From assembly GCF_000317595.1 (NCBI RefSeq), contig NZ_AEJC01000107.1, forward strand, positions 1 through 39,816: a DNA stretch of 39,816 nt, read 5' to 3'. Below the pieces are notes generated by a model. That model saw nothing but the letters and a program-made list of their open reading frames with translations, had not been told where the DNA came from and ran no database searches. This DNA comes from Streptomyces ipomoeae 91-03. GTDB taxonomy: Bacteria; Actinomycetota; Actinomycetes; Streptomycetales; Streptomycetaceae. The translations under genes and the position numbers were made by a program. Positions 1-12,646 of the stretch are shown one piece after another. Numbering within the stretch: the stretch's first letter is position 1; the number at the start of each line of letters is the position of its first letter.

Positions 1-109
1 CCGCCGGCGTTTGCGGGGGCCGAGGGCGCGGGGCTTCGCTTGCCCGCAGCCCCAGGAACGGCGCTGCCTACCGCGTCCGGTCGGCTGGGGCTGGACAGGG
101 CTGTGGCGC

Positions 110-1156
110 TCAGTGGGCCTCTGGTCGCAGGCGTTCCGGGCCTGTGGCTGTGGCTGATCTGAGTTTGGTACGGAGGGCTTGTTGGGTGGGGGAGAGGGGG
201 CCTGCGGCTGGTTTTGGGGGGAGGCCTTGGACCGGCGTGCCTGGGGGGATGGGGGGTTCGTAGTGGTCGGGGGCGATGTGCAGGGTCAGGGCGGTGGTGG
301 TGAGGAGGATGGTGGTGAAGGCGATGGCGGTGTGGATCCAGCGGCGGGCGCGGAGGTCGGCTTGGGCGCGGAGCACGATCGGTTCGGCGGGGCCGGGGTG
401 TACTCCGGCAGGTAGTTCCGTCAGGAGGCGGTGCAGCGTGTCGGGTGAGATCGGTTCCGGGAGGCATCCGGCGACGGCTTCTCGGGCGTGCATCAGCCGG
501 CCCGCCGCCGCAGCCGTGCTCGCCTCCGTCTCGGCCGCCGTCTCGGGAAGGTCCATGCGCAGACCGTCGTAGAGGATCAGGGTGCGTCGGTACGGGGGCG
601 GCAGTTTCAGGAGTGCGTCGAGCAGGGCGCGGCCGGTCGGGTCGGCGGGCGGTGGCTCCGGGTGGCGGAACTGGCGGAGGAGGCGGTGGCGTAGTCGGTG
701 CCAGGGGGAGAGGGCGTACTCGTGGGCCGCCGCCCGCACCCAACCGGCCGGGTCACGGTCCACCGCCACCTCCGGCCAGCGCTGCCAGGCGAGTTGGAAG
801 GCCTGCTCCACGGCGTCGCGGGCGAGGCAGCGTCGTCCGGTGAGCAGGTAGGTCTGCTGTACGAGGCTGGGGGCGCAGCAGGCGTAGAGGGCGTCGAAGG
901 CCTGGGCGGGGGTGAGGGGGGCGGGTGTCAGGGCCGGATCGGCGGGGGCGGGGGCGGGGGCGGAGACGGGGTCGGAGTCGCCGAGGGCGGTGGTGTCGGT
1001 GCCTGCGCAGGTGGGCCGTTGGTGCCGCTCGGGTTTGGTCCGAGTCGGCTGCTCGTTCGGGGCGGACTCATGCGCCGACTCCCTGGAGGACTCCTGCCGT
1101 GAACTCCGTTGAACTCCCCCATGGAGCGACCCTCGCACAAAAAAGCACATAAGCAC
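110..1156 (-). CDS. Sigma-70-like (ECF-type) protein with C-terminal membrane anchor
   Basis: The 348-residue product has a low-complexity Pro/Ala-rich N-terminus (about 1-80), then a stretch resembling sigma region 2 (ALYACCAPSLVQQTYLLTG, followed by an AVEQAFQLAWQRWP block and a W-x-R-A-A-A helix). A region-4-like segment follows (LPPPYRRTLILYDGLRM, then a helix ending RLMHARE). Near residues 272-295 there is one hydrophobic segment (IHTAIAFTTILLTTTALTL), and the tail is Pro-rich. This is the architecture of SigE-type or ECF sigma-like proteins, but with a membrane anchor and no separate anti-sigma gene beside it. The start used is a GTG with no convincing ribosome-binding site; no later in-frame ATG precedes the domain, so the true start is uncertain. 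The gene is divergent from the PerM-like gene. Sigma relationship is likely; DNA-binding activity is unproven. Confidence 0.75.
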   Translation of the reverse strand: MLMCFFVRGSLHGGVQRSSRQESSRESAHESAPNEQPTRTKPERHQRPTCAGTDTTALGDSDPVSAPAPAPADPALTPAPLTPAQAFDALYACCAPSLVQQTYLLTGRRCLARDAVEQAFQLAWQRWPEVAVDRDPAGWVRAAAHEYALSPWHRLRHRLLRQFRHPEPPPADPTGRALLDALLKLPPPYRRTLILYDGLRMDLPETAAETEASTAAAAGRLMHAREAVAGCLPEPISPDTLHRLLTELPAGVHPGPAEPIVLRAQADLRARRWIHTAIAFTTILLTTTALTLHIAPDHYEPPIPPGTPVQGLPPKPAAGPLSPTQQALRTKLRSATATGPERLRPEAH

Positions 1157-1163
1157 ATATTGA

Positions 1164-3569
<2,406 letters not shown>

Positions 3570-3637
3570 ATCGGAAGGACTCGTGCCGGGGCGTCTCCGG
3601 TACCCCATCTCCGCAGATGCCCCCGGCCGCCCCCGCC

Positions 3638-4579
3638 CTACTGCGAGTTGCCCAGCAGCTCCCGTACCGGCCCCTCGGGCAGCAGTTCCTTGCAGGATTT
3701 CTCGGAGGCCGTGGTGAGGGCGTCGTTGACGCAGGTGTAGTAGTCGCGGTAGACGAACTGGGTCGTGAAGGTGGCCGCCACCATGGCGAGGGCCAGGGAG
3801 GAGGTCACCAGGCCGCTGATGGCCGCGGTCTTCTGGGGCCGGCCACTCGGCTCGGGCACCGCCGGCTGGGACGGATCGGGTGTGCGCGGCTTGGTCCGCA
3901 GGGAGCTGATCGCCCAGTACATGGCCAGCGCACCGAGCAGCAGCGCCACATACGGCCAGGCGAAGAGCGCGAAGAAGAAGGCCCACATCCCGGCGAGCAG
4001 CGCGTACCGCGCACGCCGCTGGGCGGGGTCCGTCGGGTCCCAGCGCAGCCCGGTGCCCGGACCGCCGTCGGGGCCCTGGCCGGGACCACCCGGCCCGCCC
4101 TGCCTACCGGGGCGCTCTCCGAAGGGCCCACCGGTCGAGCGGCCGGGCTGCCGGTCGCTCCACTGACTGCCCCACGGCGAATGACCACCACCAGGACCGC
4201 CCTGGGGACCGCGGTCGCCACCCTGCCCGCCCACAGGCCGACGCGGCTGCCACGGCTGATCGGGCGCCCCCTCCGGCGGAGGCGCGAACGGGTTGTCGTC
4301 CGAAGAGCCGGGGGAGCCGGAAGCACCGGGAGAGCCGGAAGAGCTCGAAGAACCCGAAGAGCCTGGCGAACCCGCGGAACCCGCGGAACCCGACGCACCG
4401 GAGGAACCCGGTGCCCCCGACGATCCTGTCGGCGTCGGCCCCGAGCCGTGGCCGTCCGCGGAGCCCTGGCCCCGTCCGGACTGCCCGGGCTGGGCGTCCT
4501 CGCTCTCGCGCGGAGGCGTGGGAGAGGAGCTCCGCTCACGCAGCAGGAGCGAAGGGAGGCGGAGGCTGCGGTCCGGCAT
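3638..4579 (-). CDS. Ser/Gly/Pro-rich membrane protein of unknown function
   Basis: The 313-residue protein starts with about 190 residues of low-complexity Ser/Gly, then Pro/Gly sequence (many GSSGSPGSS-like and [13 protein letters not shown] runs), presumably a disordered cytoplasmic region. The folded part is the C-terminal 120 residues: two adjacent hydrophobic helices ([20 protein letters not shown] and [15 protein letters not shown]), a short Pro-rich linker, a third helix ([20 protein letters not shown]), then an outer segment with two Cys ([20 protein letters not shown]). This resembles the DUF4190-type membrane proteins common in Streptomyces, but I do not recognise it firmly. It converges on the PerM-like gene and diverges from purN. 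The ATG has AAGGGGA about 13 bases upstream. Confidence 0.8.
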   Translation of the reverse strand: MPDRSLRLPSLLLRERSSSPTPPRESEDAQPGQSGRGQGSADGHGSGPTPTGSSGAPGSSGASGSAGSAGSPGSSGSSSSSGSPGASGSPGSSDDNPFAPPPEGAPDQPWQPRRPVGGQGGDRGPQGGPGGGHSPWGSQWSDRQPGRSTGGPFGERPGRQGGPGGPGQGPDGGPGTGLRWDPTDPAQRRARYALLAGMWAFFFALFAWPYVALLLGALAMYWAISSLRTKPRTPDPSQPAVPEPSGRPQKTAAISGLVTSSLALAMVAATFTTQFVYRDYYTCVNDALTTASEKSCKELLPEGPVRELLGNSQ

Positions 4580-4890
4580 CAGGAGTGCGTCTTCCCCTTG
4601 GTGATTACGGCGTCGATGTCGATTACGGCGTCGGTGACTCGGGAGTGGAGGACTCGCGTGTCAGTGACTCGGGTGCTGGTGAGGCGGGCGGTGGATCAGG
4701 TGGTGCATGCGGTGCGTCCGGCGGTGAAATCTGGTGGTGAGAACTACTTACTGGTAGGGCATGAGCAGTCACTTCATGAACGCCCCGCACACCGACCGCG
4801 TTCCCAAGCCCGCTCCTCGCCCGCTCCTTGCAGACGCTACCTTCCGGCCACGCCCCCGTCCCACGGGGGCCGCCCGGTGTGCCGGTATCG
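4580..4890. other. Intergenic region before purN with an 18-bp tandem duplication
   Basis: This stretch separates two divergent genes. GATTACGGCGTCG occurs twice at an exact 18-bp period (4603-4620 and 4621-4638). No ORF here has a convincing start and ribosome-binding site. The right part leads into the purN promoter. Confidence 0.5.
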
Positions 4891-4918
4891 TTGCTGACGG
4901 TCGGCCGCTTCGTAGACT
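4891..4918 (+). promoter_or_regulatory. Candidate housekeeping promoter for purN-purH
   Basis: TTGCTG (4891-4896) and TAGACT (4913-4918) are separated by 16 bp, a good match to a vegetative sigma promoter in this GC-rich setting. It would give a leader of about 135 nt before purN. Confidence 0.5.
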
Positions 4919-5008
4919 TACCCGTATAGGGGGACGTAAAGCATTCGTATGAATGTACAAGCGGGCGCCGTCCGACCGCTCCTGTGCACGCAGCACAGAC
5001 CGCACTCC

Positions 5009-5050
5009 TAGAAGCACCCTTAGAAGTACCCGCAGAAGCACCCGTAGAAA
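5009..5050 (+). repeat. 12-bp tandem repeat in the purN leader
   Basis: Three and a half units of consensus TAGAAGCACCCG follow one another (5009-5020, 5021-5032, 5033-5044, partial from 5045) directly before the ribosome-binding site. The frame stays open upstream of purN through them, but the start chosen lies after the repeat. Confidence 0.7.
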
Positions 5051-5060
5051 GGGCCCCACC

Positions 5061-5686
5061 GTGGCCGCCAAGCCCGTGGCCAAGCGCCTCGTCGTGTTGG
5101 TATCCGGATCCGGCACCAACCTCCAGGCGCTGTTGGACGCCATCGAGACCAGCGGCGTCGAGGCCTACGGCGCCGAGATCGTGGCCGTCGGGGCCGACCG
5201 CGGCGGTATCGAGGGGCTCGCCCGGGCCGAGCGCGCCGGGCTGCCGACCTTCGTGTGCCGGGTCAAGGACTACGAGACCCGGGAGGCGTGGGACGCGGCG
5301 CTCGCCGAGGCCGTCGCCGCGTACGAGCCCGATCTCGTCATCTCCGCCGGGTTCATGAAGATCGTGGGGAAGGAGTTCCTCGCGCGGTTCGGCGGGCGGA
5401 CGGTGAACACCCACCCCGCCCTGCTGCCCAGTTTTCCGGGGGCCCACGGAGTGCGCGACGCGCTCGCGTACGGCGCCAAGGTCACCGGCTGCACCGTCCA
5501 CTTCGTCGACGACGGCGTCGACACCGGGCCGATCATCGCCCAGGGCGTGGTCGAGGTCCGGGACGAGGACGACGAGAGCGCTCTGCACGAGCGCATCAAG
5601 GAAGTCGAGCGAAGGCTGCTCGTCGATGTCGTGGGGCGGCTCGCCCGCAACGGCTATCGCATTGAGGGACGAAAGGTAGTTATCCA

Positions 5687-5690
<4 letters not shown>
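5061..5690 (+). CDS. purN: Phosphoribosylglycinamide formyltransferase
   Basis: PurN transfers the formyl group of 10-formyl-THF to GAR in de novo purine synthesis. The 209-residue product has the family's usual length. Near the N-terminus is the phosphate-binding loop [12 protein letters not shown]; the active-site block [20 protein letters not shown] carries the catalytic Asn and His, and [12 protein letters not shown] carries the catalytic Asp. GFMKIV, another family hallmark, is present. The GTG start is chosen because GAAAGG lies 8 bases upstream and the protein then begins just before the Rossmann core; the frame is open further upstream, but that extension is Arg/Ser-rich and repeat-derived. 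The stop codon overlaps the purH start by 4 bases, so the two are translationally coupled. Confidence 0.97.
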
Positions 5691-7279
<1,589 letters not shown>

Positions 7280-7315
7280 GCCGCACCGGTCGTACGACAC
7301 ATCGCACGACGAACG

Positions 7316-7344
7316 AGGGCCCGCCGGGGACACCGGCGGGCCTC
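7316..7344 (+). terminator. Terminator after purH
   Basis: A perfect 10-bp stem (7318-7327 with 7333-7342, GGCCCGCCGG) encloses a 5-base loop. It lies between purH and the convergent kinase gene and could stop transcription from both sides. Confidence 0.8.
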
Positions 7345-7374
7345 GCTGTGCGCTCTGAGGCATCCATGGACGAC

Positions 7375-9339
7375 TTACGTCGAACTGCGCAGTGCCGCCC
7401 ACGTGTTGACGCCCACCTGGCCGTCGACGTCCAGGCCCTTCGCGGTCTGGAACCGGCGGACCGCCGCCTCGGTGTCCCTGCCGAACTTGCCGTCCACGCC
7501 CGAGCCGCCGACGCTGTAGCCGCGCTGTTCGAGCATGCACTGCACCTGTACGACGCGTTTGCCCTCGTCGCCGCGGTCGGTGAGTTCGGTGCCGGAGTAG
7601 TACGTGCACTGGGAGATCCAGGGCGGGGTGGCGGGCTTCGTCGCCGTCTTGGTGGGTGTGGGGGTGGGCTTTGTGGCGGTGTCGCCGTCGTCGTCACCGC
7701 CCGAGGAACCACCGGAGGCGGGATCGTCGGCGTCGGTGGGAGTGGGGTCCGGCGTCTCGCGTGTGGGGTCGGGGGACGGGCTCTCCTTGGCTTTCTCGTC
7801 CCCCTTCTCCTTCTTGTCCTTGCCGGGGGACGAGGAGGGTGAGGCCGAGGAGCCGGGGAGGGGGGAGGCCGCCTCGCCGTCGGGCGCCGATGTCGTGCCG
7901 GCCGTCGGCGTGGGCGCGGCGGTGTCGTCGGCCGCCGAGCGGGTGACCAGGTAGGTGCTCGCCGCTACGGCACACACCGCCAGCGCCGCCACGACGGCGA
8001 AGTACGGCTTCCTGCGGCGGCGTTTGGCCGAGGTGGAGGTGGCTGTGGCGGGAACCCCGGCCGCGGCAGCCTGCGCACCGGCCCCCGGCGCCATCCCGTA
8101 CGCCCCGACCGGGACCGGCGGCCCGTACGCTCCCGGCGGAGTCTGCGACCCCGGTGGCGTGGCCGCCCCGTACGCCCCCGGCGGAGTCTGCGCCCCTTGT
8201 GCCCCCTGCCCTCCCGGCGGCGTATGTGCCCCCGGCGCCCCCTGCGCCCCCGCCGGCGTAGCCGGTCCGAACCCCGGTGTCGTGGTCGGCGCCTTGACGC
8301 GTTCGGTGGGGACGCGGAAGTGGCCCGTTTGCCGGGCGGTGGCGTTGGCCAGTAACTCGCAGGCCTGGCGGCGGGAGACGAGGCGGGAGTCGAGAGGGGC
8401 GGGCCAGGGGAGGCCGGGGCCGTGCGTGCCGGCGGCGGTGGCGGCGGCCTCCACGAGTCGCGCCGGGGTCGGCCGGCCGGCCGGGTCCTTGGTGAGGCAG
8501 GCGGAGAGGAGGTCCGCCAGCGCCGGGTCGGTGGCCGTGAGGTCGGCCATGACCTCCGGCTTCGGCTCCTCGAACGCCACCCGGTGCATCACGTCCACGC
8601 CGGTCCCGTCGCCGAACGGGGCATGGCCGGTGACGGCGTACACCAGTGTCCCGGCGAGCGAGAAGACGTCCGAGGCGGAGTCGCAGCGGCCGTCGCGCAG
8701 ATACTCGGGCGACATGTACGCGGGCGTCCCGACCCGGCTCCCCGTCGTCGTGATCGCGCTGCTGTCCACGGCCTGCGAGATACCGAAGTCGATGACGTGG
8801 ACGCCCTCGGCGGACAGCAGCACGTTGGACGGCTTGAGGTCCCGATGGACGACCCCGGCGGCGGCCAGCGCGGAGAGGGTGCGCCCCAGTTCGCCGACCA
8901 GGCGCCACGCTCCGGCGGCCGGCAGCGTGCCGCAGTCACGGACCGCGTCGGCGAGGTTGAGGCCGGGCAGATACTGCGTGGCCATCCACAGCAGTTCGGA
9001 CCCGTCCCCGTCCTCGAAGCCGGTGCCGAGCAACCGGGGCGCGTACGGCGTACGGACCCGCTCGTGCACCCTCGCCTCGCGCTGGAACCGGCGCCGGAAC
9101 TCGGTGTCCTCGGCGTACTCGGGCCGGATCACCTTGACCGCGGCGAGCCCCGGCACGTCGTCGCCGGGCCGGGCCAGATAGACCCGGCCCATGCCGCCGC
9201 TGCCGAGCAGGCCGAGCGGTACGTACGGTCCGAGGCGTCCGGGATCGTTCGCCCTCAGCGGGGTCGCGCCCGTCTGCTTCAGCGCGGCGTCCCCCGACGC
9301 CGGGGAGTACGGCGGCGGCTCGGGCCGCTGGTCTGACAT
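7375..9339 (-). CDS. Transmembrane Ser/Thr protein kinase with extracellular peptidoglycan-binding domain
   Basis: The 654-residue PknB-type kinase has a Gly loop GSGGMG (46-51), the ATP-binding Lys69 in AAVKV, the catalytic HRDLKPSN (Asp167), DFG (184-186) and a GTPAYMSPEYL activation-loop end, so the catalytic set is complete. About 330-440 is a Pro/Gly-rich cytoplasmic linker with repeated TPPGAYG and TPPG units. KRRRRK precedes a single membrane helix (YFAVVAALAVCAVAASTYLV). Outside there is a Ser/Pro/Asp-rich stalk and, in the last 70 residues, a PG_binding_1-type domain (VDGKFGRDTEAAVRRFQ ... VDGQVGVNTWAAL). It probably senses cell-wall material in place of the more usual PASTA domains. 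GGGGGA lies just before the ATG. It converges on purH. Confidence 0.95.
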   Translation of the reverse strand: MSDQRPEPPPYSPASGDAALKQTGATPLRANDPGRLGPYVPLGLLGSGGMGRVYLARPGDDVPGLAAVKVIRPEYAEDTEFRRRFQREARVHERVRTPYAPRLLGTGFEDGDGSELLWMATQYLPGLNLADAVRDCGTLPAAGAWRLVGELGRTLSALAAAGVVHRDLKPSNVLLSAEGVHVIDFGISQAVDSSAITTTGSRVGTPAYMSPEYLRDGRCDSASDVFSLAGTLVYAVTGHAPFGDGTGVDVMHRVAFEEPKPEVMADLTATDPALADLLSACLTKDPAGRPTPARLVEAAATAAGTHGPGLPWPAPLDSRLVSRRQACELLANATARQTGHFRVPTERVKAPTTTPGFGPATPAGAQGAPGAHTPPGGQGAQGAQTPPGAYGAATPPGSQTPPGAYGPPVPVGAYGMAPGAGAQAAAAGVPATATSTSAKRRRRKPYFAVVAALAVCAVAASTYLVTRSAADDTAAPTPTAGTTSAPDGEAASPLPGSSASPSSSPGKDKKEKGDEKAKESPSPDPTRETPDPTPTDADDPASGGSSGGDDDGDTATKPTPTPTKTATKPATPPWISQCTYYSGTELTDRGDEGKRVVQVQCMLEQRGYSVGGSGVDGKFGRDTEAAVRRFQTAKGLDVDGQVGVNTWAALRSST

Positions 9340-9432
9340 GGGTCCCCCGAGGTGGTGTTCTCTCGATCGTGCGTCGCCTCAACGGTCCCAATGGCAACGC
9401 CAGTTGACGAGAGACTACCGCGCGGGCGGTGC

Positions 9433-9462
9433 CGGCCCGCCGGTTGTCGGACCGGCGGGCCG
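9433..9462 (-). terminator. Terminator after the M23-like gene
   Basis: A perfect 12-bp stem (9433-9444 with 9451-9462; CGGCCCGCCGGT) with a 6-base loop begins 8 bases past the stop codon of the M23-like gene. Confidence 0.85.
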
Positions 9463-9469
9463 TGAAGGT

Positions 9470-10075
9470 TCAGCAGTTCTTGCTGACGACGTCCTTCCAC
9501 TGCTTGTTGGGGCCCGTGTACGCCTTTCCGTTGAAGTGGACGGGCTTGCGATGGGCCTCGGTCGGCACGCCGTTGGTGCGGTACCGCTGCTCGTAGTGCA
9601 GGTGGGCCCAGTTGCCGCTGTTCTTGCCGGTCTTGCCGATGCGGCCGATCTGCTTCTTCGCGGTGACGGTCTGGCCGACCCGGACGTACTTGGTCGGCTT
9701 GTCCTTGAGGTGGTAGTACGCCGTGTACCAGCCGCCGCCGTGGTTGATGACGAGCACGTTGCCGGCGCCCCGGTCGGTGAAGGCCCGGACGACCTTGCCC
9801 TTGTAGCCCGGGAAGACCGGTTTGCCGTCGGAACCGGTGTTGCCCTTCACCACCAGGTCGATGGCCGGGTTGTGCCCCCAGGTGTTGATCTGCCAGTGCG
9901 TACCGCACTTGAACGGCATCTGGAACTTGGGCTTCGCGGCTGCCGCGGCCACTTCACCCGACGACTGTGCCGCCGTGGCCGTACCGCCGGCCTGGACGCC
10001 GAACGAGAGCGCCAGCGCGGTCGCGGCGAGCGCGACGGCCGTCCGGCGGCGTATGGGCTTGGCTGTTGCGTTCAT
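9470..10075 (-). CDS. Secreted M23-family metallopeptidase-like protein
   Basis: The 201-residue product starts with a classic signal peptide (IRRR, then AVALAATALALSFGVQAG, cleavage likely near TATA-A). The mature part looks like a LytM/M23 fold: a first metal-ligand pair (His68 and Asp73 in WGHNPAIDLV), a Gly-rich VLVINHGGGWYTAYYHL core and the HLH motif (158-160). M23 enzymes are Zn endopeptidases that cut peptidoglycan cross-bridges. The usual His-x3-Asp spacing is one residue longer here (His-x4-Asp), so activity should not be taken for granted. The ATG at 10075 is preferred over an earlier in-frame start because GGGGA lies 5-6 bases upstream and the signal peptide follows. It sits between two sensor-kinase genes, transcribed alone. 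Confidence 0.85.
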   Translation of the reverse strand: MNATAKPIRRRTAVALAATALALSFGVQAGGTATAAQSSGEVAAAAAKPKFQMPFKCGTHWQINTWGHNPAIDLVVKGNTGSDGKPVFPGYKGKVVRAFTDRGAGNVLVINHGGGWYTAYYHLKDKPTKYVRVGQTVTAKKQIGRIGKTGKNSGNWAHLHYEQRYRTNGVPTEAHRKPVHFNGKAYTGPNKQWKDVVSKNC

Positions 10076-10143
10076 CTGTGTCCCCGTTGCTTTCGGTGCG
10101 TTCGGTGGTCTCGTGCGTTGAACGATGTGTATTCGCCGATGTG

Positions 10144-10165
10144 CGTTCGCTGTTTGCTGCGAACG
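10144..10165. promoter_or_regulatory. Inverted repeat upstream of the M23-like gene
   Basis: CGTTCGC (10144-10150) and GCGAACG (10159-10165) form a perfect 7-bp inverted repeat with an 8-base spacer, about 70-90 bases before the start codon. It could be an operator or a leader hairpin; no known motif is recognised. Confidence 0.35.
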
Positions 10166-10239
10166 GTTCAAGCATGTGCGGAGCGCCGTCGGCCCGGTAC
10201 CTCAAAGGTCATAGGGTGACGCGGAGGCCCTGAGGTGAC

Positions 10240-11622
10240 TCAGCAGGCCGGTGCCCATTTGTGCGAGCGGACGAGCAGGCCGTCGTCCGGGAAGTCGACC
10301 TTGGTGTTGGCGGGGATGCAGCCGGTCGGGTCGCGGTAGTCGGTGCCGGCGAAGAGTTCGACGACCACGAACTCGGTGTCGCCGTCGTAGCCGTTGTTGA
10401 ACGCCGACCTGGGACGGGTGTCCTTGGCCCAGTCGCAGGGGATGAAGTCGTCCAGCCAGTCGACGTCGTAGTCGTACCAGGGGCACATCTCGCCCTGTCC
10501 GCCCGGCTCGGTGAAGAAGCAGACGTCTCCCCGGTCGCAGCGCGCGTACCCCTGCGGGGCCGGTTCGCGCAGGGCGAGCAGACCGGCCGCGGCGAGCGAC
10601 ACGACCGTGACCGCCGCCAGTCCGCCGAGCAGGGCCGGGTGCGGGCCGCGCCGTGGCCTGAGACGGGGGAGCCGTGGGGAGCGGGCCGCTCCGGCCGCCG
10701 TCTCGACGCGGCGCAGGAGGGACGTGGCGGTGTGCGGGGCGCGGTCGGCATGGGTCGGGGCCAGGCAGTCGGTGACGATCTGCCGCCAGTCGTCCGGGAG
10801 TTCAGGGGACAGCCGCAGCTCCTCCCGGCCGCTCGCGTAGCGCAGGACCGCGTCGCGGCGGGCGGCCGGGGTGGCGCCCGGGAAGGGCGGGCCGCCGGTG
10901 AGGACGAGGTGGGCGAGGACACCGAAGGCCCAGATGTCGGCGGTGGGGCGGGTGCGGTGGCCGTGTTCGCCGACCTCGGCCCAGAGCAGCTCGGGCGGGG
11001 TGTAGTCGGGGGTGGTGAAGGCGGGGGAGTAAGCGTGGGTGCCGTTCAGTTCGGCGGCCAGGTTGAAGTCGGCCAGCCGGACCGAACCGTCCGCCATCAA
11101 CAGCACGTTGGCGGGCTTGAGGTCGCCGTGCACCCAGCCCGCGTGGTGCAGATGGGCGACGCCCTCGCAGATCTGGGCGAGCAGCGAGGGCCCGCCGGGG
11201 AGGGCGATCGCCCGCTGCCCCCGGGCACGGCCCGTCAGACGGTCGATCAGCTGGTCGAGGGAGCCCTCGGCACGCTCCAGTACGAGGACGGAGGCGCCGT
11301 CGAGGAGGGGGTCCGACGGGTCGTCCACCGTGAGCGTCTCGTACATACGGATGAGTCGTGGCCGCCGTAGCCGGCGCAACAACTCCGTCTCGCGCTCGGT
11401 CAGTTCCTGGAGATGGCGCAACTGCCGTGGCGTGCGGGTGCCGGTCGGCTGGAACTTCAGCGCGGCCTCGGCGGGCAGCCCCTCGACGGGCTCCGCGCAC
11501 CGGGCGGCGTACACACTTCCGAAGGCACCCGAGGCGATCGGCTCCCGTACCTCCCAGACGCCGACGCGATAGCCCTTCGGCACCGGCACCGCATACGACT
11601 CCTCCCTGTCCTCCGTGCTCAT
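10240..11622 (-). CDS. Transmembrane Ser/Thr protein kinase with Cys-rich outer domain
   Basis: The 460-residue protein has a Gly-rich loop (SGAFGSVYAA, 31-40), Lys56 in AALKF, an HGDLKPAN catalytic loop (Asp167) and DFN in place of DFG (185-187), so the catalytic Asp residues are kept but two hallmark positions differ. An Arg/Pro linker leads to one membrane helix (about 330-350). The outer 105 residues start CDRGDVCFF, carry several Cys and end in a segment with RSAFNNG; this looks like the peptidase-inhibitor I36 / crystallin-like fold, suggested from pattern only. The ATG overlaps the stop of the FHA-like gene by 4 bases (ATGA), so the two are made together. It may phosphorylate its FHA-like partner. 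Confidence 0.93.
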   Translation of the reverse strand: MSTEDREESYAVPVPKGYRVGVWEVREPIASGAFGSVYAARCAEPVEGLPAEAALKFQPTGTRTPRQLRHLQELTERETELLRRLRRPRLIRMYETLTVDDPSDPLLDGASVLVLERAEGSLDQLIDRLTGRARGQRAIALPGGPSLLAQICEGVAHLHHAGWVHGDLKPANVLLMADGSVRLADFNLAAELNGTHAYSPAFTTPDYTPPELLWAEVGEHGHRTRPTADIWAFGVLAHLVLTGGPPFPGATPAARRDAVLRYASGREELRLSPELPDDWRQIVTDCLAPTHADRAPHTATSLLRRVETAAGAARSPRLPRLRPRRGPHPALLGGLAAVTVVSLAAAGLLALREPAPQGYARCDRGDVCFFTEPGGQGEMCPWYDYDVDWLDDFIPCDWAKDTRPRSAFNNGYDGDTEFVVVELFAGTDYRDPTGCIPANTKVDFPDDGLLVRSHKWAPAC

Positions 11623-12380
11623 CGGTCGGCACCGCCCTTCAGCAGGACCAGGTCGGACCTCAGCAGGGCCAGGTCGGACTCGCGGACGAGGTCGAAGCGG
11701 AGGGCCAGGGAGACCAGGCGCTCCTTCTTGCCGTTGAGGCGGGGTCCGCCGCCGGGCGGGGCGGCTTCCGGGGCCGGCTTGAGGCGCAGCTTGACGGCGA
11801 GATAGTCGATGTTCCACTGCACCGATGTCCGGGAGACCGACGGCCAGGCGGGACGCAGCGTCTCGACCAGCTCGTCGGCGGTGGCGAGCGCGGCGTGCGG
11901 TTCGCCGCGCAGACGTGGGGCACACAGGGCGACCAGGACCTGGAAGTACCGTTTGCCGCGGTCCAGCGGGAACGCGGACGCGGTGGGCGCGCCGTCGCAT
12001 GGACCGGCGTGGTCCAGGAAGTCGTGGCGCGGGGCCCAGACGTCGAAGCTCAGCAGCTCGCTCCCGGCGGGCAGCACCACGCGCGAGAACTCGAACGGCA
12101 CCGGGGCGTCGAGCCGGCCGGGCGCCACCTTGATGTGCTCGCCGGCGCCCTCCGGGTTCTCGACGACGTACGTCTGCGCGCGGCTCAGATTGCTGAGCGT
12201 CCAGTAGGCGCCGGTGGCCGTGATCTCCCCGGCCTCCCGGGAGACGCCCTCGTGCGGAATGGCCAGATGCGGGACGCCCGGCCGTGCCGTACGGCCGAAG
12301 GGCAGGGCCTCGCCGGGTGCGAGACGGATCTGGTCGGCCGGGCACGTGCTGCCCACCGGCACGACGATGATGCTGTGCAT
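11619..12380 (-). CDS. FHA-like protein coupled to the kinase gene
   Basis: The 253-residue product resembles a forkhead-associated domain: LPFGRTARPGVPHLAI (Gly29-Arg30), HEGVSREAGEI (Ser47-Arg48) and a YWTLSNLS strand. FHA domains bind phosphothreonine peptides; the usual His after SRx and the Asn-Gly of the last loop are replaced, so binding may be altered. The C-terminal part (about 180-250) has helices including TSVQWNIDYLAVKLRL, which could be a winged-helix or HTH-like effector region, but I cannot show this. ATG at 12380 with GGGGGAGG nine bases upstream; an open frame further upstream lacks such a site. Its TGA overlaps the kinase ATG. It is divergent from the small secreted protein, across a triple 18-bp repeat. 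Confidence 0.82.
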   Translation of the reverse strand: MHSIIVVPVGSTCPADQIRLAPGEALPFGRTARPGVPHLAIPHEGVSREAGEITATGAYWTLSNLSRAQTYVVENPEGAGEHIKVAPGRLDAPVPFEFSRVVLPAGSELLSFDVWAPRHDFLDHAGPCDGAPTASAFPLDRGKRYFQVLVALCAPRLRGEPHAALATADELVETLRPAWPSVSRTSVQWNIDYLAVKLRLKPAPEAAPPGGGPRLNGKKERLVSLALRFDLVRESDLALLRSDLVLLKGGADR

Positions 12381-12473
12381 GGCTGATGTCCTCCCCCGAG
12401 GCAGACATGGACGCGTCAGGGTAGGGGACCGGAAGAAGAAGCCCGACAGGTCACGCGTAAGCGGCGTTTCCCG

Positions 12474-12527
12474 GATCAACGGGGTGTCTCAGATCAATGG
12501 GGTTTCTTGGATCAATGGGGCAGGGGG
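12474..12527. repeat. Triple 18-bp direct repeat in a divergent promoter region
   Basis: Units 12474-12491, 12492-12509 and 12510-12527 share the core GATCAAYGGGG. They lie between the FHA-kinase pair and the secreted-protein gene, where a regulator of both could bind. Confidence 0.75.
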
Positions 12528-12646
12528 CTGTTGTTCGTCCTGTGGCACGGCTGTGCGGAATGGCTGATACCCCGGTGCAGAGGCTGTCGTTCCGCTGCAA
12601 GGCTCAAGTGGTCGGTCCAAACGCCAGGGACTACAGGGGGTCAGTC

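Noticed and set aside
4579..4680. A short minus-strand frame (reading [16 protein letters not shown]) ending in TGATG at the start of the Ser/Gly-rich gene
   Set aside because: It looked like a coupled upstream ORF, but it has no start codon after the preceding in-frame TGA.
4953..5060. N-terminal extension of PurN (36 residues)
   Set aside because: It is Arg/Ser/Thr-rich, encoded mainly by a 12-bp tandem repeat, and a good ribosome-binding site precedes the internal GTG at 5061.
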